Origin: Acidiferrobacterales bacterium
Lineage (GTDB): Bacteria; Pseudomonadota; Gammaproteobacteria; Acidiferrobacterales; Sulfurifustaceae
DNA length: 23,610 nt
Reading direction: 5' to 3'
NCBI GenBank assembly: GCA_919902095.1
Contig: CAKKQL010000185.1
Coordinates: 1-23,610, forward strand
The translations under genes were made by a program, and so were the position numbers. The notes under the pieces are model-generated. The model worked only from the letters and a program-made list of their open reading frames with translations. It made no database searches and was not told the DNA's origin. Positions 6,931-15,989 of this stretch are shown here, in pieces; the stretch's first letter is position 1, and each line of letters begins with the position of its first letter.

Positions 6931-8010
6931 ATGAAAAATCCGCCGCCAGCGGATTTTCACGCACGCCCCGCCACGGGCCGATGCCGGGAGGCGCCAGTCA
7001 AAAGGCGCGGGTTTGTTGCCGTTATACTGGCTGGCATGCTGGTCGTCAGCGGCACGCCGGAATCGCGGTCCGCCGGGCGCGCCGGCGAACGACCGGAGCC
7101 GGGACCGGAGGCAACGGGAACCTCGGTAGTGAGCGATACGATTGCAATCGAACCTCTGCGCCGCCACGTCGCCGTCCTCGGCGGCGAGATCGGCGAGCGC
7201 AACATCTGGCACCCGCAGGCGCTGCGGCGCGCCGCGGACTACATCCGCGGCGTCTGGGTGCAGCAGGGCCATACGGTCAGCGCGCAGGAATACAATGTAA
7301 ACGGCGAGCCTTGGGCCAATCTCGAAGTGACCGTCCCCGGCAGCGGTCTGGCCTCGCAGGTCGTCCTCGTCGGCGCGCACTACGATTCCGTCCAGGGCAG
7401 CCCCGGCGCCAACGACAACGGCTCCGGCGTGGCCGCGCTGCTTGAACTCACGCGCTGCCTCGCGCACCACCGGCCGCGGCGCACGTTGCGCTTTGTCGCC
7501 TTCGTCAACGAGGAGCCGCCGCTGTTCTGGACACGCGCCATGGGCAGCCAGGTGTATGCGCGCGCGGCGCGCGGCCGCGGCGACGACATCCGCGCCATGC
7601 TCTCGCTCGAAACCCTCGGCTATTACAGCGACGCCCCCGGCAGTCAGCACTACCCGCCGTTCTTCAGGTGGTTCTATCCGGATCGCGGCAATTTCATCGG
7701 CTTCGTCAGCAACTGGCGCTCGCGCACGCTGCTCAAGCGGAGCGTGGCGGCATTCCGCGCCGCCAGCGATTTTCCGCTGGAATCGCTGGCGGCGCCGGCC
7801 TTCGTCCCGGGCGTGGGCTGGAGCGACCAGCTTTCCTTCTGGCAGGCGGGCTATGCCGGGATCATGGTGACCGACACCGCGCCCTACCGCTATCCCTGGT
7901 ACCATTCGGCGCAGGACACGCCGGACAAGATTGATTACGCGCGCCTCGCGCGCGTGACCCAGGGCCTGTGCGGCGCCATCGCCGCGCTGGCCGATGCCGA
8001 TAAGCTGTGA
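6931..8010 (+). CDS. M28 family zinc metallopeptidase, probably exported
   Basis: 359 aa. Residues about 24-48 look like a signal peptide (KRRGFVAVILAGMLVVSG ... SRSA), preceded by an unusually long N-terminal stretch. The peptidase domain has the zinc ligands of clan MH: GAHYDSVQGSPGANDNGSG (His and bridging Asp), NEEPP (general-base Glu and ligand), LETLGYY with the next acidic ligand, and a late histidine (YHSAQDTPDKI). M28 enzymes are aminopeptidases or related amidohydrolases. The long start is kept because no good internal start precedes the signal sequence; a Met at residue 35 would cut into it. The ATG overlaps the TGA of a possible 10-codon leader frame (6902-6934). It is monocistronic, with convergent endonuclease V downstream. 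Confidence 0.88.
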   Translation: MKNPPPADFHARPATGRCREAPVKRRGFVAVILAGMLVVSGTPESRSAGRAGERPEPGPEATGTSVVSDTIAIEPLRRHVAVLGGEIGERNIWHPQALRRAADYIRGVWVQQGHTVSAQEYNVNGEPWANLEVTVPGSGLASQVVLVGAHYDSVQGSPGANDNGSGVAALLELTRCLAHHRPRRTLRFVAFVNEEPPLFWTRAMGSQVYARAARGRGDDIRAMLSLETLGYYSDAPGSQHYPPFFRWFYPDRGNFIGFVSNWRSRTLLKRSVAAFRAASDFPLESLAAPAFVPGVGWSDQLSFWQAGYAGIMVTDTAPYRYPWYHSAQDTPDKIDYARLARVTQGLCGAIAALADADKL

Positions 8011-8043
8011 CTGGGCCGCGGATCTGTCAGCCGGTGGATTGCG

Positions 8044-8712
8044 TTAGTGCGATGCCAGATGGTGCGCCGCGCGCGTGGTCTCGGGCAGGCGGTATTTCGT
8101 GGTGCAGCGCAGGACATACTCGATGGCGGTTTCCAGCGACACGCGATGGCCGATGGATACATAAAGCGGTTTCACGCCTGAGCGCGTGCACACCACGGCG
8201 CCAATCACTTCGCCCTCGTCCTGGAGCGGTACCCAGCTCCCCTTTTTCTGCGGCAGCGGGCCGTGGCTGCCGATAAGCCGCGACTTGGCGACGCCGATGG
8301 CGGGGAGACCGGTGAGGATTCCGAGGTGACACGCCAGGCCGAAGCGCCGCGGGTGCGCGCGGCCCTGGCCGTCGCACAGCAACAGGTCGGGCTGGGTCTT
8401 GAGCTTGTTCAGCGCGGCGAGCACCGCCGGGATTTCGCGGAAGGACAGATAGCCCGGCACGTAGGGAAAGCGCGTCGGCTGGCGCGCAAGCGCGGACTCC
8501 ACGAGTTCCAGCGCCGGAAACGTCAGCACCGCCACCGCCGCGCGCGTCACGGCGCCGTCCTGCTCGAAGCCCACGTCCACGCCGGCGACGTAGCGGATCG
8601 GGCCCAGGCGGTCCGCCGTAACCACCTTCCCGCGCAACGCCTCCTGCAGCGCACGCGCCTCAGGCACCGTGCGCGGCCAGGCAGGCGGTTCGACGGGGTT
8701 AGCGGCATTCAT
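8044..8712 (-). CDS. nfi: Endonuclease V (deoxyinosine 3' endonuclease)
   Basis: 222 aa from the ATG at 8710-8712, nearly the length of E. coli Nfi (223). An upstream ATG at 8751 would add 13 residues and cannot be excluded, since neither start has a clear ribosome binding site. It cleaves DNA at the second phosphodiester bond 3' of deoxyinosine and starts repair of deaminated adenine. Active-site motifs are intact: AGVDVGFE (first Asp), [10 protein letters not shown] (Glu), [18 protein letters not shown] (Asp) and the Mg/DNA-contact run GVAKSRLIG. The tail [16 protein letters not shown] ... [11 protein letters not shown] is characteristic. It is convergent with the M28 peptidase gene 33 bp away. 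Confidence 0.95.
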   Translation of the reverse strand: MNAANPVEPPAWPRTVPEARALQEALRGKVVTADRLGPIRYVAGVDVGFEQDGAVTRAAVAVLTFPALELVESALARQPTRFPYVPGYLSFREIPAVLAALNKLKTQPDLLLCDGQGRAHPRRFGLACHLGILTGLPAIGVAKSRLIGSHGPLPQKKGSWVPLQDEGEVIGAVVCTRSGVKPLYVSIGHRVSLETAIEYVLRCTTKYRLPETTRAAHHLASH

Positions 8713-9016
8713 GGCGATGGCGACCGGCTGGCATCCATTATCGGCAAACATTGCTGGTAATCCAGCGCCTAATAAGGTATGGTGCCGGCCGGTTGATGGA
8801 TCCGGTCCGTAAACAGTCCGATCCCGCCGTGAAGTTCATCGCTCTCTGACCCTCCTTCTGGTTTCAGACCTCCCTCTGGAATTTCAGCAATAAAACGGTT
8901 GGCGTTCGATGTATCCGCGCCAGCAGTTTTTGTTGCTGCCGTTGTCCTGAATTCAGGTGACGACCGCAGTGTTACTGCCATGCGTTTACTCGTTACCTGA
9001 TATTCAAGGACTCAAC

Positions 9017-10384
9017 ATGACGTTTGAAAAACTGGCTTTACACCCTTCGATCCTGCAAGCGATCCGCGAGAGCGGCTACACCGTGCCCACACCGATCCAG
9101 GCACAGGCGATTCCGGTCGCGCTCGCGGGCCATGACCTCATGGCCTCGGCCCAGACCGGCACCGGCAAGACCGCGGCCTTCATCCTGCCCATCCTGCAGC
9201 GTCTGACGACGCCGTCGGCCAGCCACGGCCGCGGTCCGCGCGTGCTGGTGCTGACACCAACGCGCGAACTCGCGAATCAGGTGACCGAGGCCGCCATGAA
9301 GTATGGCCGGCACATGCGCTTTCGCATGGGCAGCATCGTCGGCGGCGTGCCCTATCCGCCGCAGATGCGGCTGCTGTCGCAGCCGCTCGACATCCTGGTG
9401 GCAACCCCGGGACGGCTGCTCGACCACATGGAGTCCGGGCGCCTGGACTACTCGCGCATGGAAGTGCTGGTGCTCGACGAAGCCGACCGCATGCTCGACA
9501 TGGGCTTCATCCGCCCGGTCGAGAAAATCGCCGGCGCCACGCCCGCGAACCGGCAGACGCTGCTGTTCTCGGCCACGCTCGAAGGCAACATCGCCAAACT
9601 GGCGTCGCGCCTGCTGAAGAACCCGAAACTCATCCAGGTCGCGAGCGCGCAGGAGCGCCACGAGCAAATCGAACAGCGTCTGCACCATGTGGACGACGGC
9701 GCGCACAAGCACCGCCTGCTGACGCACCTGCTCGACGACGCGGCCGTGGAAAAGGTGATCGTGTTCACCGCCACCAAGCGCGGCGCCGACCGGCTGGCGA
9801 AGAAGCTGGACGCCGAGGGCTATCCGGCCGGGGCGCTACACGGCAACATGAACCAGAACCAGCGCAACCGCGCCATTGCCAAGCTGCGCACGGGCGAGGT
9901 GAAGCTGCTGGTGGCGACCGATGTCGCCGCCCGCGGCCTGGACGTGAACGGCATCAGCCACGTGGTCAACTTCGACCTGCCGAAGGTGCCGGAGGATTAC
10001 GTGCACCGCATCGGCCGCACCGGCCGCGCCGGCGCCAAGGGCATCGCGATCTCGTTCGCGGCCCCGCAAGACCGGCACCAGCTGCGCGACATCGAGCGCT
10101 ACACGCGCCAGCCCATTCAGGCGCACGTGATCGAGGGCCTCAAGCCGTCCGCCACGCCGACGCGCGACCACGCTCCGAACCGGCCGCGGCAGTCGGAACA
10201 CCGCCATGCGCCGGCGCACGACGGCCAGCGCCGCCACGCGGCGTCCGGCAGGCCGGCGCACCCCGGCCGTCCGCACGGCAATACCGCGCAACCGGCGCGC
10301 AGCGATAATGGCCAGCGCCCGCAGGGCCAGCGCCGCGACCGTCGGGACTTCCAGCGCCGTGGCAACGGCCCGCAACTGGGCTAA
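9017..10384 (+). CDS. rhlE: DEAD-box RNA helicase, RhlE-like
   Basis: 455 aa. All helicase motifs are present: Q motif (YTVPTPIQ), Walker A AQTGTGKT (45-52), PTRELANQ, TPGRL, DEAD (154-157), SAT (185-187), then domain 2 with ARGLDV and HRIGRTGR. The C-terminal about 80 residues are basic, with His/Arg/Pro/Gln repeats, as in RhlE-type proteins that unwind rRNA precursors or decaying mRNA. The ATG at 9017 has AAGGA 7 bp upstream and starts the family's TFEKLALHP; a farther ATG at 8957 adds non-homologous residues. A hairpin follows the stop, then the RRM gene on the same strand. DEAD-box helicase plus small RRM protein is a recurrent cold-response pairing. Confidence 0.94.
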   Translation: MTFEKLALHPSILQAIRESGYTVPTPIQAQAIPVALAGHDLMASAQTGTGKTAAFILPILQRLTTPSASHGRGPRVLVLTPTRELANQVTEAAMKYGRHMRFRMGSIVGGVPYPPQMRLLSQPLDILVATPGRLLDHMESGRLDYSRMEVLVLDEADRMLDMGFIRPVEKIAGATPANRQTLLFSATLEGNIAKLASRLLKNPKLIQVASAQERHEQIEQRLHHVDDGAHKHRLLTHLLDDAAVEKVIVFTATKRGADRLAKKLDAEGYPAGALHGNMNQNQRNRAIAKLRTGEVKLLVATDVAARGLDVNGISHVVNFDLPKVPEDYVHRIGRTGRAGAKGIAISFAAPQDRHQLRDIERYTRQPIQAHVIEGLKPSATPTRDHAPNRPRQSEHRHAPAHDGQRRHAASGRPAHPGRPHGNTAQPARSDNGQRPQGQRRDRRDFQRRGNGPQLG

Positions 10385-10398
10385 ACTCGGGTAAATAC

Positions 10399-10433
10399 CG
10401 TGCCGGGCCGGCAAGGCCCGGCACGTATTGTTT
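10399..10433 (+). terminator. Probable terminator after rhlE
   Basis: CGTGCCGGGCC (10399-10409) and GGCCCGGCACG (10415-10425) form a perfect 11-bp stem with loop GGCAA. The following TATTGTTT is only moderately T-rich, so termination may be partial. It lies 14 bp after the helicase stop codon. Confidence 0.65.
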
Positions 10434-10566
10434 GCCGGCTATGCAACGGCGTATAGTTTTGCCGGAAGTCGTGCAACCCTTCGATTCCGCGACAGACGCG
10501 CTCTGCCTAAGCTCGAGGATTGCCGGGTCATTTCGTTCTTCACCTTAAATTTAGGGAATACAAACA

Positions 10567-10974
10567 ATGAATATTTTTGTCGGTAATCTGTCACGCGACG
10601 TCACGGAAGAAGACCTGCGCCAGGCCTTCGGTGCCTACGGTCAGGTCGAAAGGGTATCCATCCTGAAGGACAAGTTCACCGGTGAGCCGCGCGGTTTCGG
10701 GTTCGTCGAGATGGCGAGCAAGGCCGAAGGGCAGGCCGCCATCAACGGCCTGAACCAGAAGGATCTGAAAGGCCGCGCGCTGACCGTCAACGAGGCCCGG
10801 CCGCGCGAGGAGCGCGGTGGCGGTGGCGGTCGCGCCGGTGGCGGTGGCGGTCGTCCCGGTGGCGGCGGCTTCGGCGGTGGCCGTGGCGGCTTCGGCGGTG
10901 GCCGTTCCGGTGGCGGCGGTCGCTCTGGCGGCGGTGGCCGTTCCGGCGGCGGTGGCGGCTGGGGACAGCGCTAG
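10567..10974 (+). CDS. Glycine-rich RRM RNA-binding protein
   Basis: 135 aa. Residues 1-80 are a single RNA recognition motif with RNP2 IFVGNL (3-8) and RNP1 RGFGFVEM (about 42-49), followed by a tail made of GGGG/GGR/GRSGGGG repeats (about 84-132) that ends WGQR. This is the layout of bacterial and cyanobacterial Rbp proteins related to plant glycine-rich cold proteins. They bind single-stranded RNA and often accumulate in the cold. An AGGGA site sits about 10 bp upstream of the ATG. The long 5' untranslated stretch (about 130 bp after the rhlE hairpin) suggests its own promoter. The Gly codons are nearly all GGC/GGT, giving a low-complexity DNA tract prone to slippage. Confidence 0.94.
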   Translation: MNIFVGNLSRDVTEEDLRQAFGAYGQVERVSILKDKFTGEPRGFGFVEMASKAEGQAAINGLNQKDLKGRALTVNEARPREERGGGGGRAGGGGGRPGGGGFGGGRGGFGGGRSGGGGRSGGGGRSGGGGGWGQR

Positions 10975-11018
10975 CCCCCGCTCCTGAATCTGCATACTAC
11001 CCAAGGTCTGTAACTGCG

Positions 11019-11045
11019 GAGTCCGGCGCGGCCAGCGCCGGACTC
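11019..11045 (+). terminator. Perfect 11-bp hairpin between RRM gene and slyD
   Basis: GAGTCCGGCGC (11019-11029), loop GGCCA, GCGCCGGACTC (11035-11045). No T-run follows on plus, so it may be an RNA-stabilising hairpin or a weak terminator. It ends 25 bp before the slyD ATG. Confidence 0.4.
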
Positions 11046-11070
11046 AACGCGGCACGTACAAGGAATTCCC

Positions 11071-11553
11071 ATGAAAGCAGCGAGTGGCATGGTTGTCACC
11101 ATGCATTACACCCTCACCAACGACAGCGGCGATGTGCTCGACTCCAGCCGCGACAGCGATCCCATGACCTACCTGCACGGGCACGGCAACATCATTCCGG
11201 GCCTCGAGAAGGCGATCGAGGGCACCGAGACCGGCCACAAATCCAAGGTCACGGTGACGGCCGTCGAAGCCTACGGCGAGAAAAACGACGAGCTCGTGTT
11301 CGAGGCGACGCGCGATCAGTTCCCGGCCGACATGCCGCTCGCGCTCGGCGAGCGCGTCTACGCCGAAGGCCCGAGCGGGCCGATTTCGTTCACCATCGTG
11401 GAGTTGACGGACAGCGGCGCGGTGCTCGACGGCAACCATCCGCTCGCCGGCCAGACACTGCACTTTGAAGTGGAGATCGTCACCGTCCGTCCGGCGACCG
11501 AGGAAGAGATGTCCCACGGCCACGTGCACGGCGCCGGCGGACACGACCACTAA
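11071..11553 (+). CDS. slyD: FKBP-type peptidyl-prolyl isomerase SlyD
   Basis: 160 aa. The FKBP domain begins GMVVTMHYTLTNDSGDVLDS, is interrupted by the insert-in-flap chaperone domain (about 70-125, VEAYGEKNDELVFEATRDQF onward) and resumes at HPLAGQTLHFEVEIVTV. The short tail SHGHVHGAGGHDH is a histidine-rich metal site. SlyD catalyses proline isomerisation, acts as a folding helper and delivers nickel to hydrogenase or urease maturation in organisms that have them. The tail is shorter than that of E. coli, so metal capacity is probably lower. The start has a plausible AAGGAA site. The stop abuts, by 1 bp, the stop of the convergent gene. Confidence 0.95.
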   Translation: MKAASGMVVTMHYTLTNDSGDVLDSSRDSDPMTYLHGHGNIIPGLEKAIEGTETGHKSKVTVTAVEAYGEKNDELVFEATRDQFPADMPLALGERVYAEGPSGPISFTIVELTDSGAVLDGNHPLAGQTLHFEVEIVTVRPATEEEMSHGHVHGAGGHDH

Positions 11554-11554
11554 T

Positions 11555-11908
11555 CTACATCAGGCGCGTCGGCTGTTCGCCGCCGAGCCCCAGGGCCTCG
11601 GCGGCGAGCGCCAGCCCCTCCGACGCGAAGGCGTCGAGATCCCCCCAGCGGTCGGACGATCCCAGCTCCTCGCTCAATCCTTCGCTAATCACCCGCAGCC
11701 GGTAAGCGCCCTCGTGGGCGCGCGAGCGCGGGTTCTTCTCCGCGGTCACATAAAAGCCTGGCTGCGCCTCGCCCGACTTCACCAGCGCGAGGATGTACCG
11801 ATAACGGTGCTCGTCCCCGCTCTCGATTTCGCCCAGCACCACCGCCTGATAACTGCCGAGCTGGTAGCGCTGCTGGGGGATGGCGACCTGAATCTTGGGA
11901 CGTTCCAT
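11555..11908 (-). CDS. Conserved-looking hypothetical protein, 117 aa
   Basis: Not recognised. The 117-aa product starts MERPKIQVAIPQQRYQLGSY and reads as a compact alpha/beta domain with several beta-prone strands (QAVVLGEIESG, YRYILALVKSG, PGFYVTAEKN, AYRLRVISEGL), then a C-terminal amphipathic helix. There is no signal peptide, membrane segment, cysteine or metal motif. The coding frame has normal GC-rich codon use and ends 1 bp from the slyD stop, so it is likely a real, cytosolic resident gene. Its own upstream side contains the CAGGATT-type inverted repeat, so it seems monocistronic. Confidence 0.7.
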   Translation of the reverse strand: MERPKIQVAIPQQRYQLGSYQAVVLGEIESGDEHRYRYILALVKSGEAQPGFYVTAEKNPRSRAHEGAYRLRVISEGLSEELGSSDRWGDLDAFASEGLALAAEALGLGGEQPTRLM

Positions 11909-11923
11909 TTTGGAAATAAAATA

Positions 11924-12033
11924 ATGGACAGGATTAACAGGATTTTTCAGGATTTACACGATACAACAGTGCAGGCAGGATTATTTCAAAGGCTTCTAAA
12001 GTATGTAAATCCTGTGAATCCTGTCTATCCCTG
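11924..12033. repeat. CAGGATT-type inverted repeat element
   Basis: The left arm at 11924-11957 (iterated CAGGATT words: ATGGACAGGATTAACAGGAT then TTTTCAGGATTTAC) is the inverse of the right arm at 12005-12033 (GTAAATCCTGTGAATCCTGT then CTATCCCTG), around about 47 bp of middle sequence. It fills the gap between the hypothetical gene and the YpsA-like gene, which are divergently transcribed. A short trace of the same word (GACAGGATTAA, 18860-18870) follows the CFA synthase gene. From memory, such CAGGATT-rich elements occur in intergenic regions of many proteobacteria; their function is not established. Confidence 0.7.
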
Positions 12034-12098
12034 TTTCTTGCTGGGACTGGAACAAAAGTGCTGGCGTAAACTAAAGCGAGCTGCTCAAGGCCAGGGTC

Positions 12099-12689
12099 AT
12101 GGTACGCAACGACAAACGTCCGCGGCGGGGACGGCACGAGTTCGGCGGGGCGCTACCGCAGCCGGCGCCCAGGCATCACAGCGTCGAAAAAATCATTTCC
12201 GGCGGCCAGACCGGCGTGGACCGGGCGGCGCTCGACATCGCCTTGGAACTCGGCATCCCCTGCGGCGGCTGGTGCCCGAAGGGACGACGCGCCGAGGACG
12301 GCGCGATTCCGCCGCGCTATCCGCTCGCGGAAACCAAAACCGGCGATTATCGCCAGCGCACCCTGCGCAACGTGCAAGCCGCGGACGGCACGCTGATCCT
12401 GACGCGCGGCACGCTCGGTGTAGGCTCGGCGCTGACCCGAACACTCGCCGGGAAACTGGGCAAGCCCTGCCTGGTCGTGGACCTGGCGCAAAACCGGAAC
12501 CTGCGGCCGGTACGCGCCTGGATCAAAACCAACGGGATCGGCGTGCTGAATGTCGCCGGGCCGCGCGAAAGCGGGCAATCCGGCATTTATGCCGAGGCAC
12601 GCCGTTTTCTCACACGGATGCTGGGCGCCCGAAAGCCTACCGCTCAAAGCCCGGCGCGTCGCAAGAAGGCATCCACCCCTTCGACATAG
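12099..12689 (+). CDS. YpsA-like / putative molybdenum-carrier Rossmann protein
   Basis: 196 aa. After about 28 basic, disordered residues, the fold starts EKIISGGQTGVDRAALDIAL (about 30-49), the signature of the 'putative molybdenum carrier' family (PF12694), part of the SLOG/YpsA superfamily of nucleotide-binding Rossmannoid proteins. Other conserved stretches are GIPCGGWCPKGRRAEDG, YPLAETKTGDYRQRT and NVQAADGTLILTRG. The metal-carrier role comes from a structural annotation and is unproven; SLOG relatives bind nucleotide-derived ligands. The Ser/Ala/Lys-rich tail overlaps the convergent hydrolase gene by 46 bp. An internal start could remove the disordered head, but no better ribosome site was seen. 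Confidence 0.85.
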   Translation: MVRNDKRPRRGRHEFGGALPQPAPRHHSVEKIISGGQTGVDRAALDIALELGIPCGGWCPKGRRAEDGAIPPRYPLAETKTGDYRQRTLRNVQAADGTLILTRGTLGVGSALTRTLAGKLGKPCLVVDLAQNRNLRPVRAWIKTNGIGVLNVAGPRESGQSGIYAEARRFLTRMLGARKPTAQSPARRKKASTPST

Positions 12690-13459
12690 CGCCGGCCGCT
12701 GACAAGAAAGCCGTCGTTGTGCCCGCCGCGGATTTCGAGCAATTCCTTGGGCGGATTCGCGGCCGCATACAGCGCCTCGCCGTGGCGGAAGGGAACGATC
12801 TCGTCTTCGCGGCTGTGCACGACCAGCACCGGCGCGCGCGTCTGCTGGAGGTATTCCCGCGTCGGGTACTTCAGGCGCGCGAGCCACCGCACCGGCAGCC
12901 ACGGGTAAATCTCGGCGCCGAAATCCGGCACCGAGGTGAAGCTCGATTCGACAATCAAGGCGCGCGGCGGGTGCCGGATCGCGAGCCAGGCTGCCACGGC
13001 GGCGCCGAGCGAGCGCCCGAAATAGACGATGCGCGCCGGCGCCCGCTGGCGCTCCTCCACCAGATAGCGCCGGGCGGCTTCGGCGTCGCGATACGTCCCC
13101 TCCTCCGACGGCACGCCTTCGCTTTCGCCGTAACCGCGGTAATCGAAGATGAAGACGTCGAGGCCGAGCTGATGGAACTGGCGGATGGACTCCAGGCGGT
13201 GCGAAATGTTGCCGGCATTGCCATGACAGAACAGCAGCGTGCCACGGGCATTGGGCGCCGGAATGAACCAGCCGCTCAAACCGATGCCATCGGCGGTTAT
13301 GAACCGGACGGGTTCGTACGCCAGCCCCGCCTGCGTCGGCGTGGCAGTCAGCGTCCGCTCGGGGAAATAAACCAGCCGGTCCTGATAGAGATAGAGCAGG
13401 CCGGCGATGGCGACATAGCCCGCAGCCGCGGTGGCAAGAATCGAGGCAATCATGCGCAT
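12644..13459 (-). CDS. Alpha/beta hydrolase, membrane-anchored (Bem46/ABHD13-like)
   Basis: 271 aa. One N-terminal hydrophobic segment (residues 4-25) probably anchors it in the inner membrane with the catalytic domain outside. The hydrolase core has the oxyanion motif FCHGNAGN (77-84), FDYRGYGESEG (105-115), nucleophile elbow GRSLG with Ser150, acid Asp219 (HSREDEIVPF) and base His247 (GGHNDG). The pattern FCHGNAGNI...FDYRGYGxS is that of Bem46/YfhR-like hydrolases of unknown substrate. It reads away from the glnK operon, and its start is 21 bp from the NtrC box, so shared control is possible but unlikely. Its 3' end overlaps the YpsA-like gene. Confidence 0.9.
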   Translation of the reverse strand: MRMIASILATAAAGYVAIAGLLYLYQDRLVYFPERTLTATPTQAGLAYEPVRFITADGIGLSGWFIPAPNARGTLLFCHGNAGNISHRLESIRQFHQLGLDVFIFDYRGYGESEGVPSEEGTYRDAEAARRYLVEERQRAPARIVYFGRSLGAAVAAWLAIRHPPRALIVESSFTSVPDFGAEIYPWLPVRWLARLKYPTREYLQQTRAPVLVVHSREDEIVPFRHGEALYAAANPPKELLEIRGGHNDGFLVSGRRYVEGVDAFLRRAGL

Positions 13460-13480
13460 GCCGATCTTATCCCCTTAGCA

Positions 13481-13497
13481 TGCACCAAAGGGGTGCA
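13481..13497 (+). promoter_or_regulatory. NtrC binding site upstream of glnK-amtB
   Basis: TGCACCAAAGGGGTGCA is a perfect match to the NtrC dyad TGCACC-N5-GGTGCA. It sits 128 bp upstream of the glnK start, as expected for an upstream activating site of a nitrogen-controlled operon. A weaker half-site (GGTGCG, 13519-13524) lies one to three helical turns downstream. Confidence 0.8.
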
Positions 13498-13535
13498 TTG
13501 GCTGCTGTCTGCCATTGTGGTGCGGATGTTTCATT

Positions 13536-13564
13536 TTGGTTCAACGCTCCCGGTTTTGTATGAT
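13536..13564 (+). promoter_or_regulatory. Candidate sigma-70-like promoter of glnK
   Basis: TTGGTT (13536-13541), a 17-bp spacer and TATGAT (13559-13564) resemble -35 and -10 boxes and would start transcription near 13571, 54 bp before glnK. A correctly spaced sigma-54 -24/-12 element (GG-N10-GC) was looked for between the NtrC box and glnK and not found. Confidence 0.4.
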
Positions 13565-13591
13565 TCCGCCGGCGCCGCACGGTTCACCTGA

Positions 13592-13963
<372 letters not shown>

Positions 13964-13992
13964 ACAACCTTCCGCCACAGGAGAATCTTTCG

Positions 13993-15306
<1,314 letters not shown>

Positions 15307-15326
15307 CCGGCTTGCATGCCGGACAG

Positions 15327-15360
15327 CGGGGCAGGCACCGCCGGTGCCTGCCCCGTTTTT
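15327..15360 (+). terminator. Rho-independent terminator of glnK-amtB
   Basis: CGGGGCAGGCACC (15327-15339), loop GCC and GGTGCCTGCCCCG (15343-15355) form a 13-bp perfect stem, followed directly by TTTTT. It starts 21 bp after the amtB stop. Confidence 0.93.
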
Positions 15361-15462
15361 ATCTCCATGGATGGAGTGTATGCCGCGAGAGGACACGACT
15401 CCAGGGATGGAGGAGGTAGGGCCGCGTCGGGAACAGCGGCCGAGGATGTCCGGAGCGGCGCA

Positions 15463-15903
15463 TCAGTGCGGGTTATTGAGGATGATGACGGCGACGCCGG
15501 CGAACACCAGCAGCGCGCCTACCAGCACGCTGGCGTTGAAATGGACCTGCCGGAACAGCAGCCAGGCGAACAGCGCCACGAACACCGGATAGGAAATCTC
15601 GATCAGGCTCGCGAGGGTGGCGTTCTTGTCGCTGATCGCCTGGAACAGCAACACCGCGCCGGCAAGGCTGGTGAACGGAATCAGCAGGATCGTCCAACGC
15701 TCGCTCCATTCCAGCTTTTGCCATACACCGAGATCGGCCGATAGCGTGGCATAAAAAAACGGCGCGGCCAGCAGCATCGGCAGCACCGTCAGGAACAGCA
15801 CCGTGAACAGCGACAGCCGCTTGAGGGCATGGTCGAGCAAGGGATAGTGCACACCCCACACGATGGCGGCACCGAGGGCCGTGACATACCAGGAAAGCTT
15901 CAT
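15463..15903 (-). CDS. Half-size EamA/DMT-superfamily membrane protein
   Basis: 146 aa with about four to five hydrophobic segments (LSWYVTALGAAIVWGVHYPL, FTVLFLTVLPMLLAAPFFYA, WTILLIPFTSLAGAVLLFQA, LASLIEISYPVFVALFAWLL, ASVLVGALLVFAGVAVIIL). The last two match the end of an EamA repeat (EISYPVFVALFAWLLFRQ ... GALLVFAGVAVI). Full EamA transporters have two such repeats and about 300 aa; this single-repeat form would have to dimerise, as SMR proteins do. The start and stop look natural, so it is a compact family member rather than a truncation. It probably exports or imports a small metabolite; the substrate is not indicated. Confidence 0.85.
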   Translation of the reverse strand: MKLSWYVTALGAAIVWGVHYPLLDHALKRLSLFTVLFLTVLPMLLAAPFFYATLSADLGVWQKLEWSERWTILLIPFTSLAGAVLLFQAISDKNATLASLIEISYPVFVALFAWLLFRQVHFNASVLVGALLVFAGVAVIILNNPH

Positions 15904-15945
15904 GGGTTCGGTTACTGAACGGCGGTTGACCCGGTCTGCGATGGA

Positions 15946-15977
15946 TTAAAAACCCCGCCCACAGGGCAAGGTTTTTA
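15946..15977 (-). terminator. Terminator after the membrane-anchored unknown
   Basis: AAAAACC (15948-15954) and GCCC (15957-15960) pair with GGGC (15964-15967) and GGTTTTT (15970-15976), with a small internal bulge. Read on minus the stem ends in a T-run. It lies 13 bp downstream of the stop of the gene at 15990-17228 and could also work for plus transcripts. Confidence 0.75.
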
Positions 15978-15989
15978 TTTCCGGCGCAT

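Noticed and set aside
4118..6934. A 938-codon open frame on plus across the kinase and phosphoesterase genes
   Set aside because: It is an antisense by-product of high G+C codon use: very Arg/Ala/His-rich, no domain, while the minus frames have intact kinase, USP and phosphoesterase motifs.
6902..6934. A 10-codon leader frame overlapping the M28 start (ATGA)
   Set aside because: It lacks a ribosome site and any composition bias, so it is mentioned under the peptidase but not listed as a gene.
13499..13514. TGGCTGCTGTCTGCC as a sigma-54 -24/-12 promoter
   Set aside because: The GG and GC are separated by 9 rather than 10 bases, a spacing sigma-54 does not tolerate.
11465..13591. A 708-codon open frame on plus from the slyD 3' end to before glnK
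   Set aside because: It crosses the CAGGATT repeat and runs antisense to the hydrolase. The slyD, YpsA-like and hydrolase frames explain the same DNA.
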